Shown: positions 10,576-21,837 of the stretch, piece by piece | Layout: the number at the start of each line of letters is the position of its first letter | How positions within the stretch are numbered: position 1 is the stretch's first letter | Source of the DNA: Salvia splendens | Lineage: Eukaryota > Streptophyta > Magnoliopsida > Lamiales > Lamiaceae | Reading direction: 5' to 3' | Assembly: GCF_004379255.2 (NCBI RefSeq) | Contig: NC_056044.1 | Span: 11,324,001-11,388,000 of the forward strand | DNA: 64,000 bases | Notes under the pieces: model-generated | Told to the model about the DNA's origin: nothing | What the model saw: only the letters and a program-made list of their open reading frames with translations | The model's database searches: none | Program-made: the position numbers and the translations under genes

Positions 10576-11191
10576 TGATATTTTTCCACCGAACTATACT
10601 TCCGGAGGTGATTGTGACGAAGACGATGGCGATGGCGTTGCCGGCTTCTTTTTGCGCCTTGAAGAACTACGAGCGGAGGATGCTCCGGCGGCACTTCGTC
10701 TCCGTTTTGGAGGCATTGATGAAAAGGATGAAAATGGCGTGCAAGGCAGAGGCTAATTATTTTGGCGAAATGGCAAAATGATGAAGTGAAAGTGGAATTG
10801 GAGGGAAAAAATATAGAGTTGAACCGGCTAAATGTTTTGGAAAGGCAAAATTTGTGAAATTTCAATGCAGGTCCGAAAACTATTTTCACCGCGTGTGAAA
10901 ATATTAGGGGACAACACGCATGATATCCTGTCACATCTATTGCAATTCGATGTCCCGTCAACAGTGCTGCAGCTGACACAGCAGTGACGGCCATGCAAAA
11001 GCCCGATTTTACCCTTACAAGCCCTGAGGGTCTAATGGTCCGAAAAAACACGATTTGTGATTATATGTTTTGTCAGATCCCTGTGGTGGTATTTTTAAAA
11101 GTTAGGGGCCTCTGATGTTACAAGGCGAAAAGTTAGGGCCCTTTGGTGCAGTTCACTCTTATCTTAATACCTTCCACTTATCATAATCGAC

Positions 11192-11374
11192 TACTCCCTC
11201 CGTCCCGTGTTACTTGCACTTATTTCCTTTCTGGGCGTCCCAAGTTATTTGCACTCTTTCCATTTTTAGTAAAAATTATCACCTACAGCCGTAATATTTG
11301 ACTTTGTCTATCACTCATTCCTTAATCTCCATGCCAAAAAGGAAACGTTCAAGTAACGCGGGACGGAGGGAGTA
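11192..11374. mobile_element. Stowaway-type MITE (183 bp)
   Basis: The ends are TACTCCCTCCGTCCCGTGTT and AACGCGGGACGGAGGGAGTA. The interior (TTACTTGCACTTATTTCC, then CCATTTTTAGTAAAAATTAT) is nearly the same, in reverse orientation, as the MITE at 16188-16371, so these are two copies of one family. Confidence 0.85.
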
Positions 11375-13020
11375 CTATTTATATTTATACATTTAATAAA
11401 AGGGGAGTTTCCAAAAAAAATAAAAAGATTGTCATTTTAGATTTTTAATGAAATTGGGAAAATGAAAATATTTTACATATTTATTTAGATATTTTAATGA
11501 GCACTTTGACTAATTCTTAAAGCATTACAATGAGTAATTGGCTGTTACAATTCTTTAAATATGATAATAAGCATTAAACAAATTTTGTAACCTCTATTGT
11601 CTTAATTTTATAATTTATGATGTTTTAATTTCATGATCTCTCATGGACTAATTTTGTGCCTATAAAAGGCATAGAGTTGTGGATGAATCACATATCAACA
11701 AAAGCATTCTTCATTCTCTCTCAAGCTCTCAATAGTTTATTGTACATTTTAGAAATTGTATTACTCAATTTTTGGAGGCCCCATCAAGTTCATCGATGCC
11801 TAGCGGGTTTGAGATGTTATATACGTTAGGAGGATTTCATCTTTGGAGATGATACGTGAACTCGAGAGCACTATCCATAATGGAATTTGTCTTGCCAAAA
11901 AAAGAGGGGTTTTCTCAACAAGACTTATTGTTAAATTTATTTTATAATTTTTATTGTAATTTCAATTTCATTTATTGTTGTTTTTTCTCTTTTGATTGCA
12001 ATAGTTATAGTACCGCATGTATATATAGTTCGAAACTTTTATCCCAATATTTCTTACAATTCCTAGAGAGAGAAGAATCGTAACATTCTTGATTCGAGAC
12101 ATGCATAATATTTAGTTTTATCTTTACACAATTTATTATTTTTGTATATTTATATTGTCACTACCGCTATAATTATATTAAATGGTGTCACAAAAAATAA
12201 TATTTGATCACTTATGAATTAATAAATTCATGTATATTTTAACATGGCCATGTATGTATATTTTCGATGAGGTAATTAAACATAGCAAAATTGAGTTGAT
12301 CAAACAAAATAAAATAGTATGCTACCAAATTTTGGTTTACTAATAATACTATTGTTGAAATTATGATTTAGCACTTAATTATTCTGTGATACAACTGATT
12401 TTATATGGAGAATCTAATTATCTAATCTATAGGTGATCATGTTGAATAAAATATATAGGTATACATTTACAAAAGAAGAATTTGCAGTATTGAGAATTGT
12501 GAAGTAGCATAAAAAATAATTTAATGTTTCATGTTCCAACAAGCCATGTTTAAAAGTGCAATAAATAAAAATAAATGCTCCAACATTCAAAAGGGCTATC
12601 ATTATTCTTTAATGTAATAATGTTAACCAATTAATGTAATATAATTTTTGCGTAGTTTATCATTTGAATATTTTTATGGTCATAATTTTGAGGTTTTGAA
12701 TATTATGAGTTATTGATCCATTATTTTGCAAAAATTGTGATTTACATTATTTTAGTAGAGAGATATGAATGATTGTTTTAAACATATTTTTCAAAAGTGT
12801 CAACATTATACTCTCTTCTTCGTTGTCCAAATAATTGTGTTTGTCTTGGTTCCATTTTAAATAGTAATTTTATGTCTTTTAAGTGTAAAATAAATGGATG
12901 AGTATATATTTTTATTGATTTGTTATTTATAGTATATTTTTCTATTTTCAATCTTATATAGTTATATTATTCTTATTTTAATTAATTAATTAATAACTTA
13001 AAATTGTATGATGAAAAAAT
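11375..13020. other. A/T-rich Helitron interior without a gene
   Basis: No coding signal is visible. A TATAAAAGG box at 11661-11669, followed by pyrimidine-rich CATTCTTCATTCTCTCTC, looks like an old LTR-type promoter remnant. A single CTCTTCTTCGTTGTCC end at about 12811 may be a broken MITE. Confidence 0.5.
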
Positions 13021-13054
13021 ATTCCGTCGTGCATCGCACGTGGGTTAACACTAG

Positions 13055-14529
13055 TTATTATAAAAAGGGAGTAGTAGGCTTACGTAATAATGGTATTAAG
13101 TTAATAAAGATAAAATTAATAGTATATAAACATTGCTGTCCATTTATGTGCGCGCGTAATGGGGAAAGAAGAGAAGATTTGATTAGGAAAGCAGTGGCGT
13201 GGCATTAGCACATTGAATACAAAATGATTGTGGCCTTCATCGTCACCTCGCACTCGTATGTCTTTGGGTGTGAGAAAGTTGTTAATTGGAAATTAATAAA
13301 AATGAACTAAACTTTACCAATTCAATATCAAAATTGTAAACATCGTCCAACTTAAAAAAAAATGCTTATACTTTCACTTTAACAATTATTTATCATTTCA
13401 TGAAAGTTACACAAATATCCTGAACTTACATTTATGGGCTCAAACTATAGCATGGAATGTTAGCATATTTTATGTATTTATTTAAAAGTTTGACCATTTT
13501 TACAATTTTCATGAAAAATCAAAGCATTTTTATGCATTTTTTTAAACGTTGGGTTATTTGAATAATTTGCATGAAGGGTGGGTATATTTGCAACATTAAT
13601 TGAAGTTCAGAACCTTTTTTTTCATTTTTTATGTTTTTATTATTTTTGCAAATAACTCCAAAATTCAAACTGTAAACTATAAAAAAAATATACATATAAA
13701 AATACTTCAATTATAGTCCGATAATTATATTTAAGCTCCAGAGGGGGAACTGTCCCTAAAATTGGATGCAGCATTTTTCCATTGAATCGAATATAGATTT
13801 GTAACTCTAATCCAAACATAAAACAAAATTAGAATGTGGAATGACATAAATTCTGTGTTACATATATACTTGATGAATCGTGTGATACTATATACCACAC
13901 ACTTTTTTATATCATATTTATATTTACATTATATTTTTATCCAACTAGAATGAGATCCACCGAGAAATCATCAGATCCTTCTGAAGGAATAGAAGATTTT
14001 AAAGATTATATGATTCGAGAGTTCATGGTATATGTACAAGAATGCATATTATTATTTATAGGGCAGTTGAAAGCTTACGTAATAATTTATTCTCCATTAT
14101 TTGACACTATATATTCTAAGACACTTTAAATTTAGATTGATAATATCGTTTATTATTCCAGTTGCAAACTAATAATTTCAGATTAGCACACAAATTGTAT
14201 ATTTCGTCCGACAAATTTAGCCTTATAGGAACGAGGGAGGATTATAATAATTGAATATCACGAAATTTTCATTTTGGGATGTTCAATTTAAGTGATTAAT
14301 TTTTATTTTTAGTATAAAAAAACATTTTACTCTTTTTTATTTTATAGTATATATTTTTTATCTGACTGACTTTATTTCCTCTTATACTTTATTCATTCTA
14401 CTTAACTCAATAAAAGCCATTTTCTAAATCTCGTACTGAAAATAAGTTGATCACTTGCGACGGGATGGAGGGAGTACTAATTTTCATAAAAGTCTAAATG
14501 GGCGATTTCAAAAAGATGTTTACTTTAAT
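13055..14529. other. A/T-rich intergenic DNA
   Basis: No gene is supported. A short open stretch starting ATGAGATCCACCGAG at 13949 has no stop for about 50 codons but has no recognisable domain. A lone right-hand MITE end (GGGATGGAGGGAGTA) at about 14462-14476 has no clear left partner. Confidence 0.5.
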
Positions 14530-14909
14530 TAAAGGCAAATTACTAAAAAAATTCATGAAGTTGGATTAAATTATAGTCAATCCTGCTACTTTATAAAATG
14601 ACTAATTATATCATAACTTTAACATTTTTCTCAAATGTCTCATAGTCTATGGTTTAAAAGAAATTATGTTATAATTTTGCAGATGGAAAATATAATGTGT
14701 ACAAAATATTCAGCTACTTAAACAATACTATTTGATACACTTAGTCAACCATTTCTTTAACTTTACCAACAGATGCATTACATTGATAAATTAAAAAATG
14801 TAGCATGATGGAATTATTTTGAGGGGTATATATTTGATCATTTTTTAAAATTGTGAGATTGACCAAAATTTGACTAAATTCATAATTATTTTTGGCAAAT
14901 TGTCTTTAG
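14530..14909. repeat. Possible TIR element with diverged ends of about 45 bp
   Basis: GGCAAATTACTAAAAAAATT continuing to TATAGTCAATCC on the left resembles, in reverse complement, the right side ending TTTTTGGCAAATTGTC preceded by GATTGACCAAAATTTGAC. A right-hand-like end of the same type recurs at about 15395-15445. Similarity is imperfect. Confidence 0.35.
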
Positions 14910-14952
14910 TTATACAATAACTTCGAAGCAAAAATACTTTAACCTAACCTTA

Positions 14953-15230
14953 TACTCCCCTGTCCCCAAAGAGTATGAACTATTTTATTTTTCATCCGTT
15001 CCTAAAGAGTATGAACTTTCTAATTTTGAAAAATTTAAACAAGATATTATCCCTACACATCATTTTATTTACAACTTATATCATTATCATTAACACTTAC
15101 CATTATAATGTTGTGGACCCCACTCTCCACTAGCATTATTTTGCACTACCCTTTCTCTCTTACTTTTCTCCTTATTTATTAAAATTCGTGCTGAACCCAA
15201 AGTTCATACTCTTTGGAGACGGAGGGAGTA
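14953..15230. mobile_element. Stowaway-type MITE (278 bp)
   Basis: The ends are TACTCCCCTGTCCCCAAAGA and TCTTTGGAGACGGAGGGAGTA (first and last bases shown). The CATACTCTTTGG/CCAAAGAGTATG inner repeat occurs twice on the left. Flanked by TA. Confidence 0.8.
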
Positions 15231-15807
15231 TTATAGTACTATATTTTTTATTCCGAAAACAATAGCTTTTATGAATAACTATAAATTTGCAAAAATAAAA
15301 ATAAAAACCAAACAAACATAGATTTTGTGTTCCAAATCATATAATTTCCCACCAAATAAAAACAATGTGACAATTAGGACAAAAATATCATTTTTTTTTA
15401 GTTTTGAGATTAACCAAATTTCATTATTTTCTAGCAATTTAACCTTTTATTAACTTGGAAAAACTAGGATTGGTAATTTGGTTAGTCAGTTAATGGTTAT
15501 CCACTAACCAATAATAAAAATTTCAGTTTTGATTCAGTCTCTGTTACCAGCTTCGAGGACTATAAGATCGGTTAAACTGAACTAAACGAATAATAAATTA
15601 AACTAAACGAATAATAAATATCCCAAATACTCACCCCTGAAGAAACACACATCGTGGAAATGTTACAATATGCTCAACCTCCACCAGCGAATATGCTGCG
15701 ATTGTATAATACTTGCATTCTCGCACATATACCATGAACTCTCAAATCATATTATCATTGCGATCAAAACAGTTTTTAAAATGTGAACAAAGGTTGATTA
15801 AAAAAAT

Positions 15808-16062
15808 TACTCCACCCGTCTCATAAAAATACGTGCACTTCTCATTTTCGTCCGTCCCACAAAAATATGTGTATTCCACTTTTGGAAAGTTATATCAATT
15901 TAATTATATAGGTCCTACTATCATCTAACACCACTTTAACTATTATTCTCCTCACCTCTCTTACTTTATCATACCATTCTCCCCATCTTTCTTACTGTAC
16001 CAATTTTGACTTAATTCTCGTGCTATATCCATTGCCCATATTTTTATGGTACGGAGGAAGTA
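15808..16062. mobile_element. Stowaway-type MITE (255 bp)
   Basis: Left end TACTCCACCCGTCTCATAAA and right end TTTTTATGGTACGGAGGAAGTA pair as inverted repeats. A second CGTCCGTCCCACAAAAATA near the left end shows a local duplication. Confidence 0.75.
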
Positions 16063-16157
16063 TTAAAATGTGGATATAACTTTGGTATAATTAGTTTTAT
16101 ACTAGTAAAATTTGGGATGAATTAGTTAGTGAAGTGTGATGTGGGAGTATAATATAA

Positions 16158-16581
16158 TACTTCATCCGTCCCTGAAAATTTGTCATATACTCCCTCCGTC
16201 CCCGTGCTACTCGCACGTTTGCTTTTCGGCACGGAGATTAAGGAATGAGTGATTAGCAAAGTCAACAATTGCGGCTGTAGGTGATAATTTTTACTAAAAA
16301 TAGAAAGAGTGCAAATAACTTAGGACACCCAGAAAGGAAATAAGTGCAAGTAACACGGGACGGAGGGAGTATTTCAATTTCCATCTGTCACACAAAATTT
16401 GTCAAATTTCATGTTTTACCATTTTGGTAGTGGACCTCATTCCACTAACTCATTCTGACTCACATTTTATTATAAAACTAGGACTCACATTCAACTAACT
16501 TTTTTCAATCAACTTTCCATTATATTTTTTAAAATTCTTATCTGATCAACATGTGACAAAATTTTAGGGACGGAGATAGCA
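16158..16581. mobile_element. Stowaway-type MITE hosting another MITE
   Basis: The outer ends are TACTTCATCCGTCCCTGAAA and TTTTAGGGACGGAGATAGCA, continuing inward with AATTTGTCA and TGACAAAATT. The outer copy is split by the MITE at 16188-16371. Its CATTTTATTATAAAACTA interior matches the MITE at 22932-23273. Confidence 0.75.
16188..16371. mobile_element. Inner Stowaway-type MITE
   Basis: Ends TACTCCCTCCGTCCCCGTGC and GTAACACGGGACGGAGGGAGTA (bases at the edges). It inserted at a TA in the outer MITE. It is the inverted sister of the 183-bp copy at 11192-11374. Confidence 0.85.
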
Positions 16582-16805
16582 CTATTTATTTTATCCATAT
16601 AAAATAGTCTTATAATTTTTCTTTTGGTTTGTCCATCAATATGAGTCTTTGTTTCTATTCTTGGAAAAATTAACTCATATTTTTTCTTTCTCTCTCCTGA
16701 TTTACCTTCTCTCTCACAAATGCACACTATACCAATTATGCATTAAAACTCATGTCGTCTAAAATCGGGTCTATTTTTTTTTGGGACATAGGAACTTTAA
16801 GATTA

Positions 16806-17039
16806 TACTCCCTCCGTCCCATAGAAATATGTCTATTTCCTTTTTCGTTGGTCCCATACAAATAGTCCATATCCATTTATGGTAACTTTTTTCTCCTTCT
16901 CTTTTACTTTATCATTTATGAGCCCCACCACCCACTACATAATTTCAACTATTTTTTCTCCTTTTCTTTTACTTTACTAATTACACATTAAAACTCATGC
17001 CAAACCCAAATGGTCTATTTTTATGGGACGGATGGAGTA
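16806..17039. mobile_element. Stowaway-type MITE (234 bp)
   Basis: Ends TACTCCCTCCGTCCCATAGA and TTTATGGGACGGATGGAGTA, with TA at both edges and an inverted inner TCTATTT/AAATAGA match. Confidence 0.85.
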
Positions 17040-17048
17040 CTACATTTC

Positions 17049-17271
17049 TACTCCTTCATCACTTAAAAATATGAACTATTTTCATTTTAGTATGTCACTT
17101 AAAATTGTGCATTTTTTAAATTAGGAAGCTTTTTCCTATTTAATGGGATGGAACTCAATCTCCACTAATACTTTAATCATTTTTTCTTGCTATCTTTCTC
17201 TTATTTTATCAATTATGCATTTAGACTTGTGCCTCTTTAAAAGTTAGTATTTTAAAGGGACAGAGACAGTA
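17049..17271. mobile_element. Stowaway-type MITE, diverged (223 bp)
   Basis: Left end TACTCCTTCATCACTTAAAA and right end TTTTAAAGGGACAGAGACAGTA are imperfect inverted repeats. It lies 10 bp after the previous MITE. Confidence 0.6.
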
Positions 17272-18168
17272 TAAATATAAATGTAGTGTGAGTGATTTTC
17301 GTCTAAACCTAAAATAAAAAAAGGAAAGAGGATGAAATAGGACAACTAAAACCATAGTAAATGGAAAAACTGACTATTACAGTAGAGATGAGAATGATAA
17401 TTTCAAATGGAATGATTTATTAAATAATAAATATACTAAATAAATAAATGAAATGGAAATAAGATCATTGTTATATTTTCTTCTTTATTTCATCATACCA
17501 ATGATAACATTAAGATACAATAACTTGCTTCATACCAAGGATAACATTAAGATACATTAGCTTTGCTTCAAAACAACAAGTCTCATGCTTTATGTTTCAT
17601 AGTAATGGAGTCATTTTTTTCATTTTGAACATTCCATAATTATTTCTTTTTTAGTAAAAAGTAACACATTTTCTTACTCTTACTTTTCTATTTTCCTACT
17701 TTATTCTCTCTACATTTTCCTCTCTCCTACTTTATATCCTGAACCCGAGATTTTTGGCCTTAAACATTATCACTCTAACATTTGACAACTTACAGATACT
17801 AGAAGAAAAACATTTTTATTTATATTTTTGGAGGGGACAGCAGCATTATTTAGTTGTAAGATTCTAAGATTATGTAAGGAGAGGGAATTATAGAATCCCC
17901 AACCAAATTGGAAAGTGGAATCACACCTCAGGGTTAAGGACATCAGATTCCACATGGTTGAGGTCGGAGGATTCTCAAACGTTAGTGGGATGTCTACTAC
18001 ACCCATTTGATCCCATTGCGTGTATATGTATTCCTCAATTACTACCAAATTATTACCAGAATTTTCATGTCTATCTGCTAGGTCACGTGAGACACCTCGT
18101 CTAATATCGTATTGTCAATGGGTAGCTAATTAGCTATCTTCTTTTCCGGTTCAATCATGACAAATAAA
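17272..18168. other. Intergenic DNA without a supported gene
   Basis: A minus-strand frame (17770-18048) has no domain I recognise. A CACGTGA word (about 18085) and local GC-rich patches suggest this might once have been promoter DNA, but nothing downstream supports it. Confidence 0.4.
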
Positions 18169-18455
18169 TACTCCATCCGTCCGGCTTTAGGAGTCCCGAT
18201 TGATCAATTTTGGGTGTCCCGCTTTAGAAGTCCCAGTTGGGATAAACTAATAAAAAATACCTACAAAGTCATCCTACTACAGTTGAGTTATTTTGATTTT
18301 AATAGAAATCAACACGTTTATTTCTCTTGTTTTATTTTTTTCATATTTCTTTTTTATTTTTTTTATTTTACTCTTTCTATTTAATTCACTTAATATCATT
18401 TTTTTAACTCATACACAATAGAGTCTCAATTAATGTGAAGAGGGACGTTAATATT
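18169..18455. mobile_element. Degenerate Stowaway-type MITE
   Basis: The left end TACTCCATCCGTCCGGCTTT is clear. The right end survives only as AGAGGGACG near 18455. The inner TTTAGGAGTCCC and TTTAGAAGTCCC words are the usual left-end double motif of this subfamily. Confidence 0.45.
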
Positions 18456-18966
18456 GATGTTAGTTCCATATGAATAATTGTAGCTAGGTTTCTTTTTATT
18501 TTTTCTATTTTTCTTTAGAAACAAGATTAAGTTGGGGGGGCAACAAGTCTAGATTTTGGGGGTCTACCAAAAAAAATGAAAAGTTTCATTTTAGTGATGG
18601 TATTATAAGATAAAGCTTGAAGTAACTTCAATATATGAAAATTATTATTTTTGTCATTTTGTATATGGTGAATAACTTTATTTTAGTCATAAATTTGTAA
18701 ACATAAATTATCCAAAATAGATTAAAAATGCTCTTAGTCGTGCGACAATATAAATTTGTATCGTCAATTTCTATTGATATTTTCTTAATAAATAAAGTTT
18801 AATATTAATATATTTTCACAAACATATTAAAACCCTTCTTTTACTGACAAGTATCCTTGTCTAGTATTTTTTCTTTCTTACATAATTGCTTCCATTAGAA
18901 TTTCGGAACCAAACAATCCAAAAAGAACAATTAGAAGATGTTGAACTTTTCGCTCACCTTGACTAT
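18456..18966. other. A/T-rich intergenic DNA
   Basis: No frame, hairpin or repeat of note was seen apart from runs of A and T. Confidence 0.5.
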
Positions 18967-20202
18967 TGTTAGGGTATTGTCTAGAAATCAGTGATTGAAT
19001 ATTGCAAAAATTCTTATTTAATTTTTCAAAGAACAAAAAAATATTTTTTTATAATGTTGTTATATTTTTATATTTAATAATTATTTTTACATATTTAAAT
19101 GTATAAGAAATAAAACAAGTCAAAGTCTTTGTTTTAGTAGACCGATTGTGGGCGTCTTTCACTTTAAGGTAACATGGTCAGTTCTTAACAAAGGAAAAAC
19201 AGTATTTCACAACTCAGATACCTACCGTGAATAGATCTAATAGCAAGACATATCTTTATGCTATCAACTAAAACACGAGGTTTTGATAAACTACCATTTC
19301 TTAATCAATATACTTAACCTTGACCATATGTTATTGATTGTGCATTACTTTGACTTATCAAATAGTGCGGGTTTTTCGCAGTCCAATAATCCTGATATCT
19401 TGGGTAATGGTAATTAATAACTAGCGGTGCTAGGATTGATATTATGTTGCACACATGTTAAGTTTGGTTTGATAATGTCCTCAAGATGAGATTAAAACAA
19501 AATTTTATTATTCGGAACCTAGCTAGTTGGAATTCTTATTCCATGAATAATAAATAAGTGTTTCTTGTTGAGTCCACTCTTGGAGTAAATAAGATGTTAA
19601 TTAATTAAGTCTATAGCATACTTTAATTAGTTAATGGACATTTATATCTTTAGCGCGGGAAAAACTATTTAAACGAGAAAACCTGGATTACTTGTAATTC
19701 CGGATTTGGATGAGTAAATCAATATTATTATTGTAGTGGCTGATAATAATATTCCAATTAGAGCTTAAATTAAATTGTGGGTTCAATTTAATTAGATAAA
19801 AGCCAATTGAGGGTGGCTTGCATCCAAACCTCCATAAATTCTTGACTGAGGTCAATATATAACCTAATATAAATAGGAGAATAAATGAGAGACTGAACGC
19901 ACAATATACTCCAAAATTTCCGTCCATCTCTCTCTAGAAGGAGGCGCCGATTTTTGTTTCTTCTACTCTGTGTGGGAGTTCTATCTTCTTTATTCTAGTT
20001 TTATATATTTTGATAAGATCAACCCATCATGATATCGAAATATAGTTCGGGAACCAGTTAGAAGATTTGCGGTCTAGTATTGAAGATCATCACGTGGAGA
20101 AGTAGCGAGCTATCCACGACTCTTTGGAGAATCAAGAAAGTACTTCCTCCGTTCCAAGGTAGTTGAGTCTTTTCATTTTCTGCACACATTTTGGAAAAAT
20201 GA

Positions 20203-20499
20203 TACTCCCTCTATCCCACTTTAGGAGTCTCAGTCATTTTTCTGCAACCGTTTTATAAAAATGATAATAAATAGTTGAAGTGGAGAAATGGTAAAGTAAG
20301 AAAGAGAATAATTTAGAGAAGACTCATTCCACTTTTACTATAAATGGTAATAGGGTCCCACATTCCACTCGCATTTCATTGAAAACTATATACAAGTGGG
20401 ACCCCATATTCCACTAGTTTTTTTCACTCACTTTTCTTAATATTTCATAAAACCCATGCCGCCAAGAAATAAGACTCCTAATGATGGACGGATGGAGTA
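20203..20499. mobile_element. Stowaway-type MITE nested in MITE
   Basis: Ends TACTCCCTCTATCCCACTTT (then AGGAGTCTCAGTC) and AAGACTCCTAATGATGGACG (then GATGGAGTA). TA borders. Confidence 0.8.
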
Positions 20500-20602
20500 A
20501 TTAGAATGGAGAGTGTGTAAAGTAAGAGAGAGAATAATGTAGATAAGGGTTCTTCTCTACATTATTCTCTTACTATACTCTCTCTCCACTTTAACTATTT
20601 AT

Positions 20603-20820
20603 TACTCTCTCCGTCCCATATAAATATAGACATTTGGGACGGCACGAGAACATTTGGTAAAGTAAGAGATAGATAGAAAGAAAAAGTAATTATAGTATTG
20701 TTAGTGGAGAATGAGGCTCACCATACTAGAGAGAAGAAAGTTACCTAAAATAAAAAGGGATATTTTTATGGGTCATCCCAAAATGGAAAATGTTCTTATT
20801 TTTATGGGACGGAGTGAGTA
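20603..20820. mobile_element. Stowaway-type MITE nested in MITE
   Basis: Ends TACTCTCTCCGTCCCATATA and TTTTTATGGGACGGAGTGAGTA (edge bases). It shows the usual TAAAGTAAGAGATAGA inner tract. Confidence 0.8.
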
Positions 20821-20998
20821 TTATTTCTCTAAAACGAGTGCAGAAAATGAAATGACTCAACTACCACGGAACGGAGGAATTCTCTACGTAGAAAATATGT
20901 TTTATGTTTCAATTAATTAAAAGCATGTTTTAATACAAGTTTTGAGCATGATACATATGATAATTGACTAAATAGATTTTATCTAAATAATCACTAAA

Positions 20999-21254
20999 TA
21001 CTCCATCCGTCAGCCATTAGAAGTCCCATTTATGGGCGGCACGGATTTTAAAAAATTTTAAGAAAAGTTGATGGAAAAAAGTTAGTGGAATAGGGATCTC
21101 ACTTGTATATATTAGTTTTAAATTAAATGTGAGTGGAATGAGTTAGTGGAAAGTGAGACCCTATTACCATTTATGGTAAAAGTGAACCGAGACTCCTATT
21201 CATGGACGGACTAAAATAGAAAAATGGAACTCTTATTTGCGGAGAGAGGGAGTA
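20999..21254. mobile_element. Stowaway-type MITE in the solo LTR tail
   Basis: Ends TACTCCATCCGTCAGCCATT and TTTGCGGAGAGAGGGAGTA. It separates ATAATCACTAAA from the last 46 bp of the LTR. Confidence 0.75.
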
Positions 21255-21300
21255 GGTCTAACTCTCTGATTTATTTATTCTTCCCCTACCAACCCTATCA

Positions 21301-21837
21301 TATATGTTACAAGATTGTCCGCTAAATTGCTAATACGATTAATAGATATCATCTTCGCATTATATAAATTTATAGGGTCTTTGGAGACTCTTGATTAAGA
21401 GCATGTGAAAATAAATGGCATCGACATTTGCATCTTATTGTTGTAATTTAATATTTCGTGAGCCAATTTCTAGTTTTTTTTTTAATTTCAGTTTTACATT
21501 TCAATTTTACATGTCAATTTTATATTTCAATTCATATAGTTTCCATTGTGTTAATTAGTTAAGTACTCCTTCCGTCCAGGAAACTCAGTTCAGTTCCACA
21601 TGAATTTAAAGAAATATAAAGATTTTCTATGTCAAGCTACGTGTGACTAATTATTTGGATTAGTGCTAAACTGCAGTAAGAATTTGTTGAACTGTATTTC
21701 CCATGACGAGGGATTTCCTATTTCCAGCAATTTAATTTTTTTCTGTGGAGCTTGCTTTTATATGTATGATCTAGCACACGACTTTTGAAATATATAGTGA
21801 CCTTAATTATAATGTATTTTTAACTCGGAGTAATAAG
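21301..21837. other. Intergenic DNA without a supported gene
   Basis: A/T-rich. A single MITE-like left end (TACTCCTTCCGTCCAGGAAA at about 21565) has only a weak partner near 21825. Confidence 0.4.

Larger units (their letters stand above)
8766..11158. mobile_element. MULE with about 120-bp TIRs carrying a GRF zinc-finger gene
   Basis: The left end GAGTGAACTGCACCAAAGGG (8766) is matched in reverse by the right end ending GGTGCAGTTCACTC (11158). The inverted similarity continues for about 120 bp through AGGCCCCTAAC, TTTTAAAAATACCAC and AAAACATATAATCACAAATC. The element is flanked on both sides by TTATCTTAA (8757-8765 and 11159-11167), a perfect 9-bp target duplication, which is diagnostic for Mutator-like elements. 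No transposase is present. The interior contains the two-exon gene at 9495-10040 and a 231-bp tandem duplication, so this is a non-autonomous, gene-carrying MULE. Confidence 0.85.
8070..13054 (+). mobile_element. Non-autonomous Helitron with nested MULE and MITEs
   Basis: The 5' end is TCTATCTATACATATATAAA at 8070, preceded by A. The 3' end is a short hairpin (CGTGC-ATC-GCACG, 13028-13040) followed by TGGGTTAACA and CTAG at 13051-13054, followed by T. A 5' TC, a subterminal hairpin about ten bases before CTRR, and insertion between A and T without target duplication are the hallmarks of Helitrons. No Rep or helicase frame is present. Removing the nested MULE (8766-11158) and MITEs leaves about 2 kb of A/T-rich DNA. 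Confidence 0.7.
20141..20879. mobile_element. MITE with long TIRs, itself hosting two MITEs
   Basis: Left TACTTCCTCCGTTCCAAGGT with AGTTGAGTC and TTTTCATTTTCTGCA pairs with right TGCAGAAAATGAAATGACTC, AACTACCACGGAACGGAGGAA. It interrupts the solo LTR. Two further MITEs (20203-20499 and 20603-20820) lie inside, separated by a palindrome of GTAAAGTAAGAGAGAGAATA and its complement. Confidence 0.8.
18967..21300 (+). mobile_element. Solo LTR of the copia family, interrupted by four MITEs
   Basis: It starts TGTTAGGGTATTGTCTAG and ends CTACCAACCCTATCA. Throughout it matches the minus-strand LTR at 6155-7609: CAAAGTCTTTGTTTTAGTAG near 19120, CCTAGCTAGTTGGA near 19518, and AGCATGATACATATGATAAT near 20945. 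No primer binding site follows, and no gag-pol is nearby, so it is a solo LTR from unequal recombination. The flanking 5-mers (ACTAT and TATAT) are not identical. Excluding the two outer MITE blocks, the LTR is about 1.34 kb, close to the intact 1455 bp. Confidence 0.8.

Noticed and set aside
10545..11051. 168-codon minus-strand frame in the MULE
   Set aside because: It runs into the terminal inverted repeat and has no domain. The region also overlaps the 231-bp tandem duplication.
17770..18048. 92-codon minus-strand frame
   Set aside because: No recognisable family, no promoter or splice context, and composition is like the surrounding intergenic DNA.
21565..21831. Another MITE starting TACTCCTTCCGTCC
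   Set aside because: The right end is only CGGAGTAA without inner complementarity, so a complete element cannot be supported.
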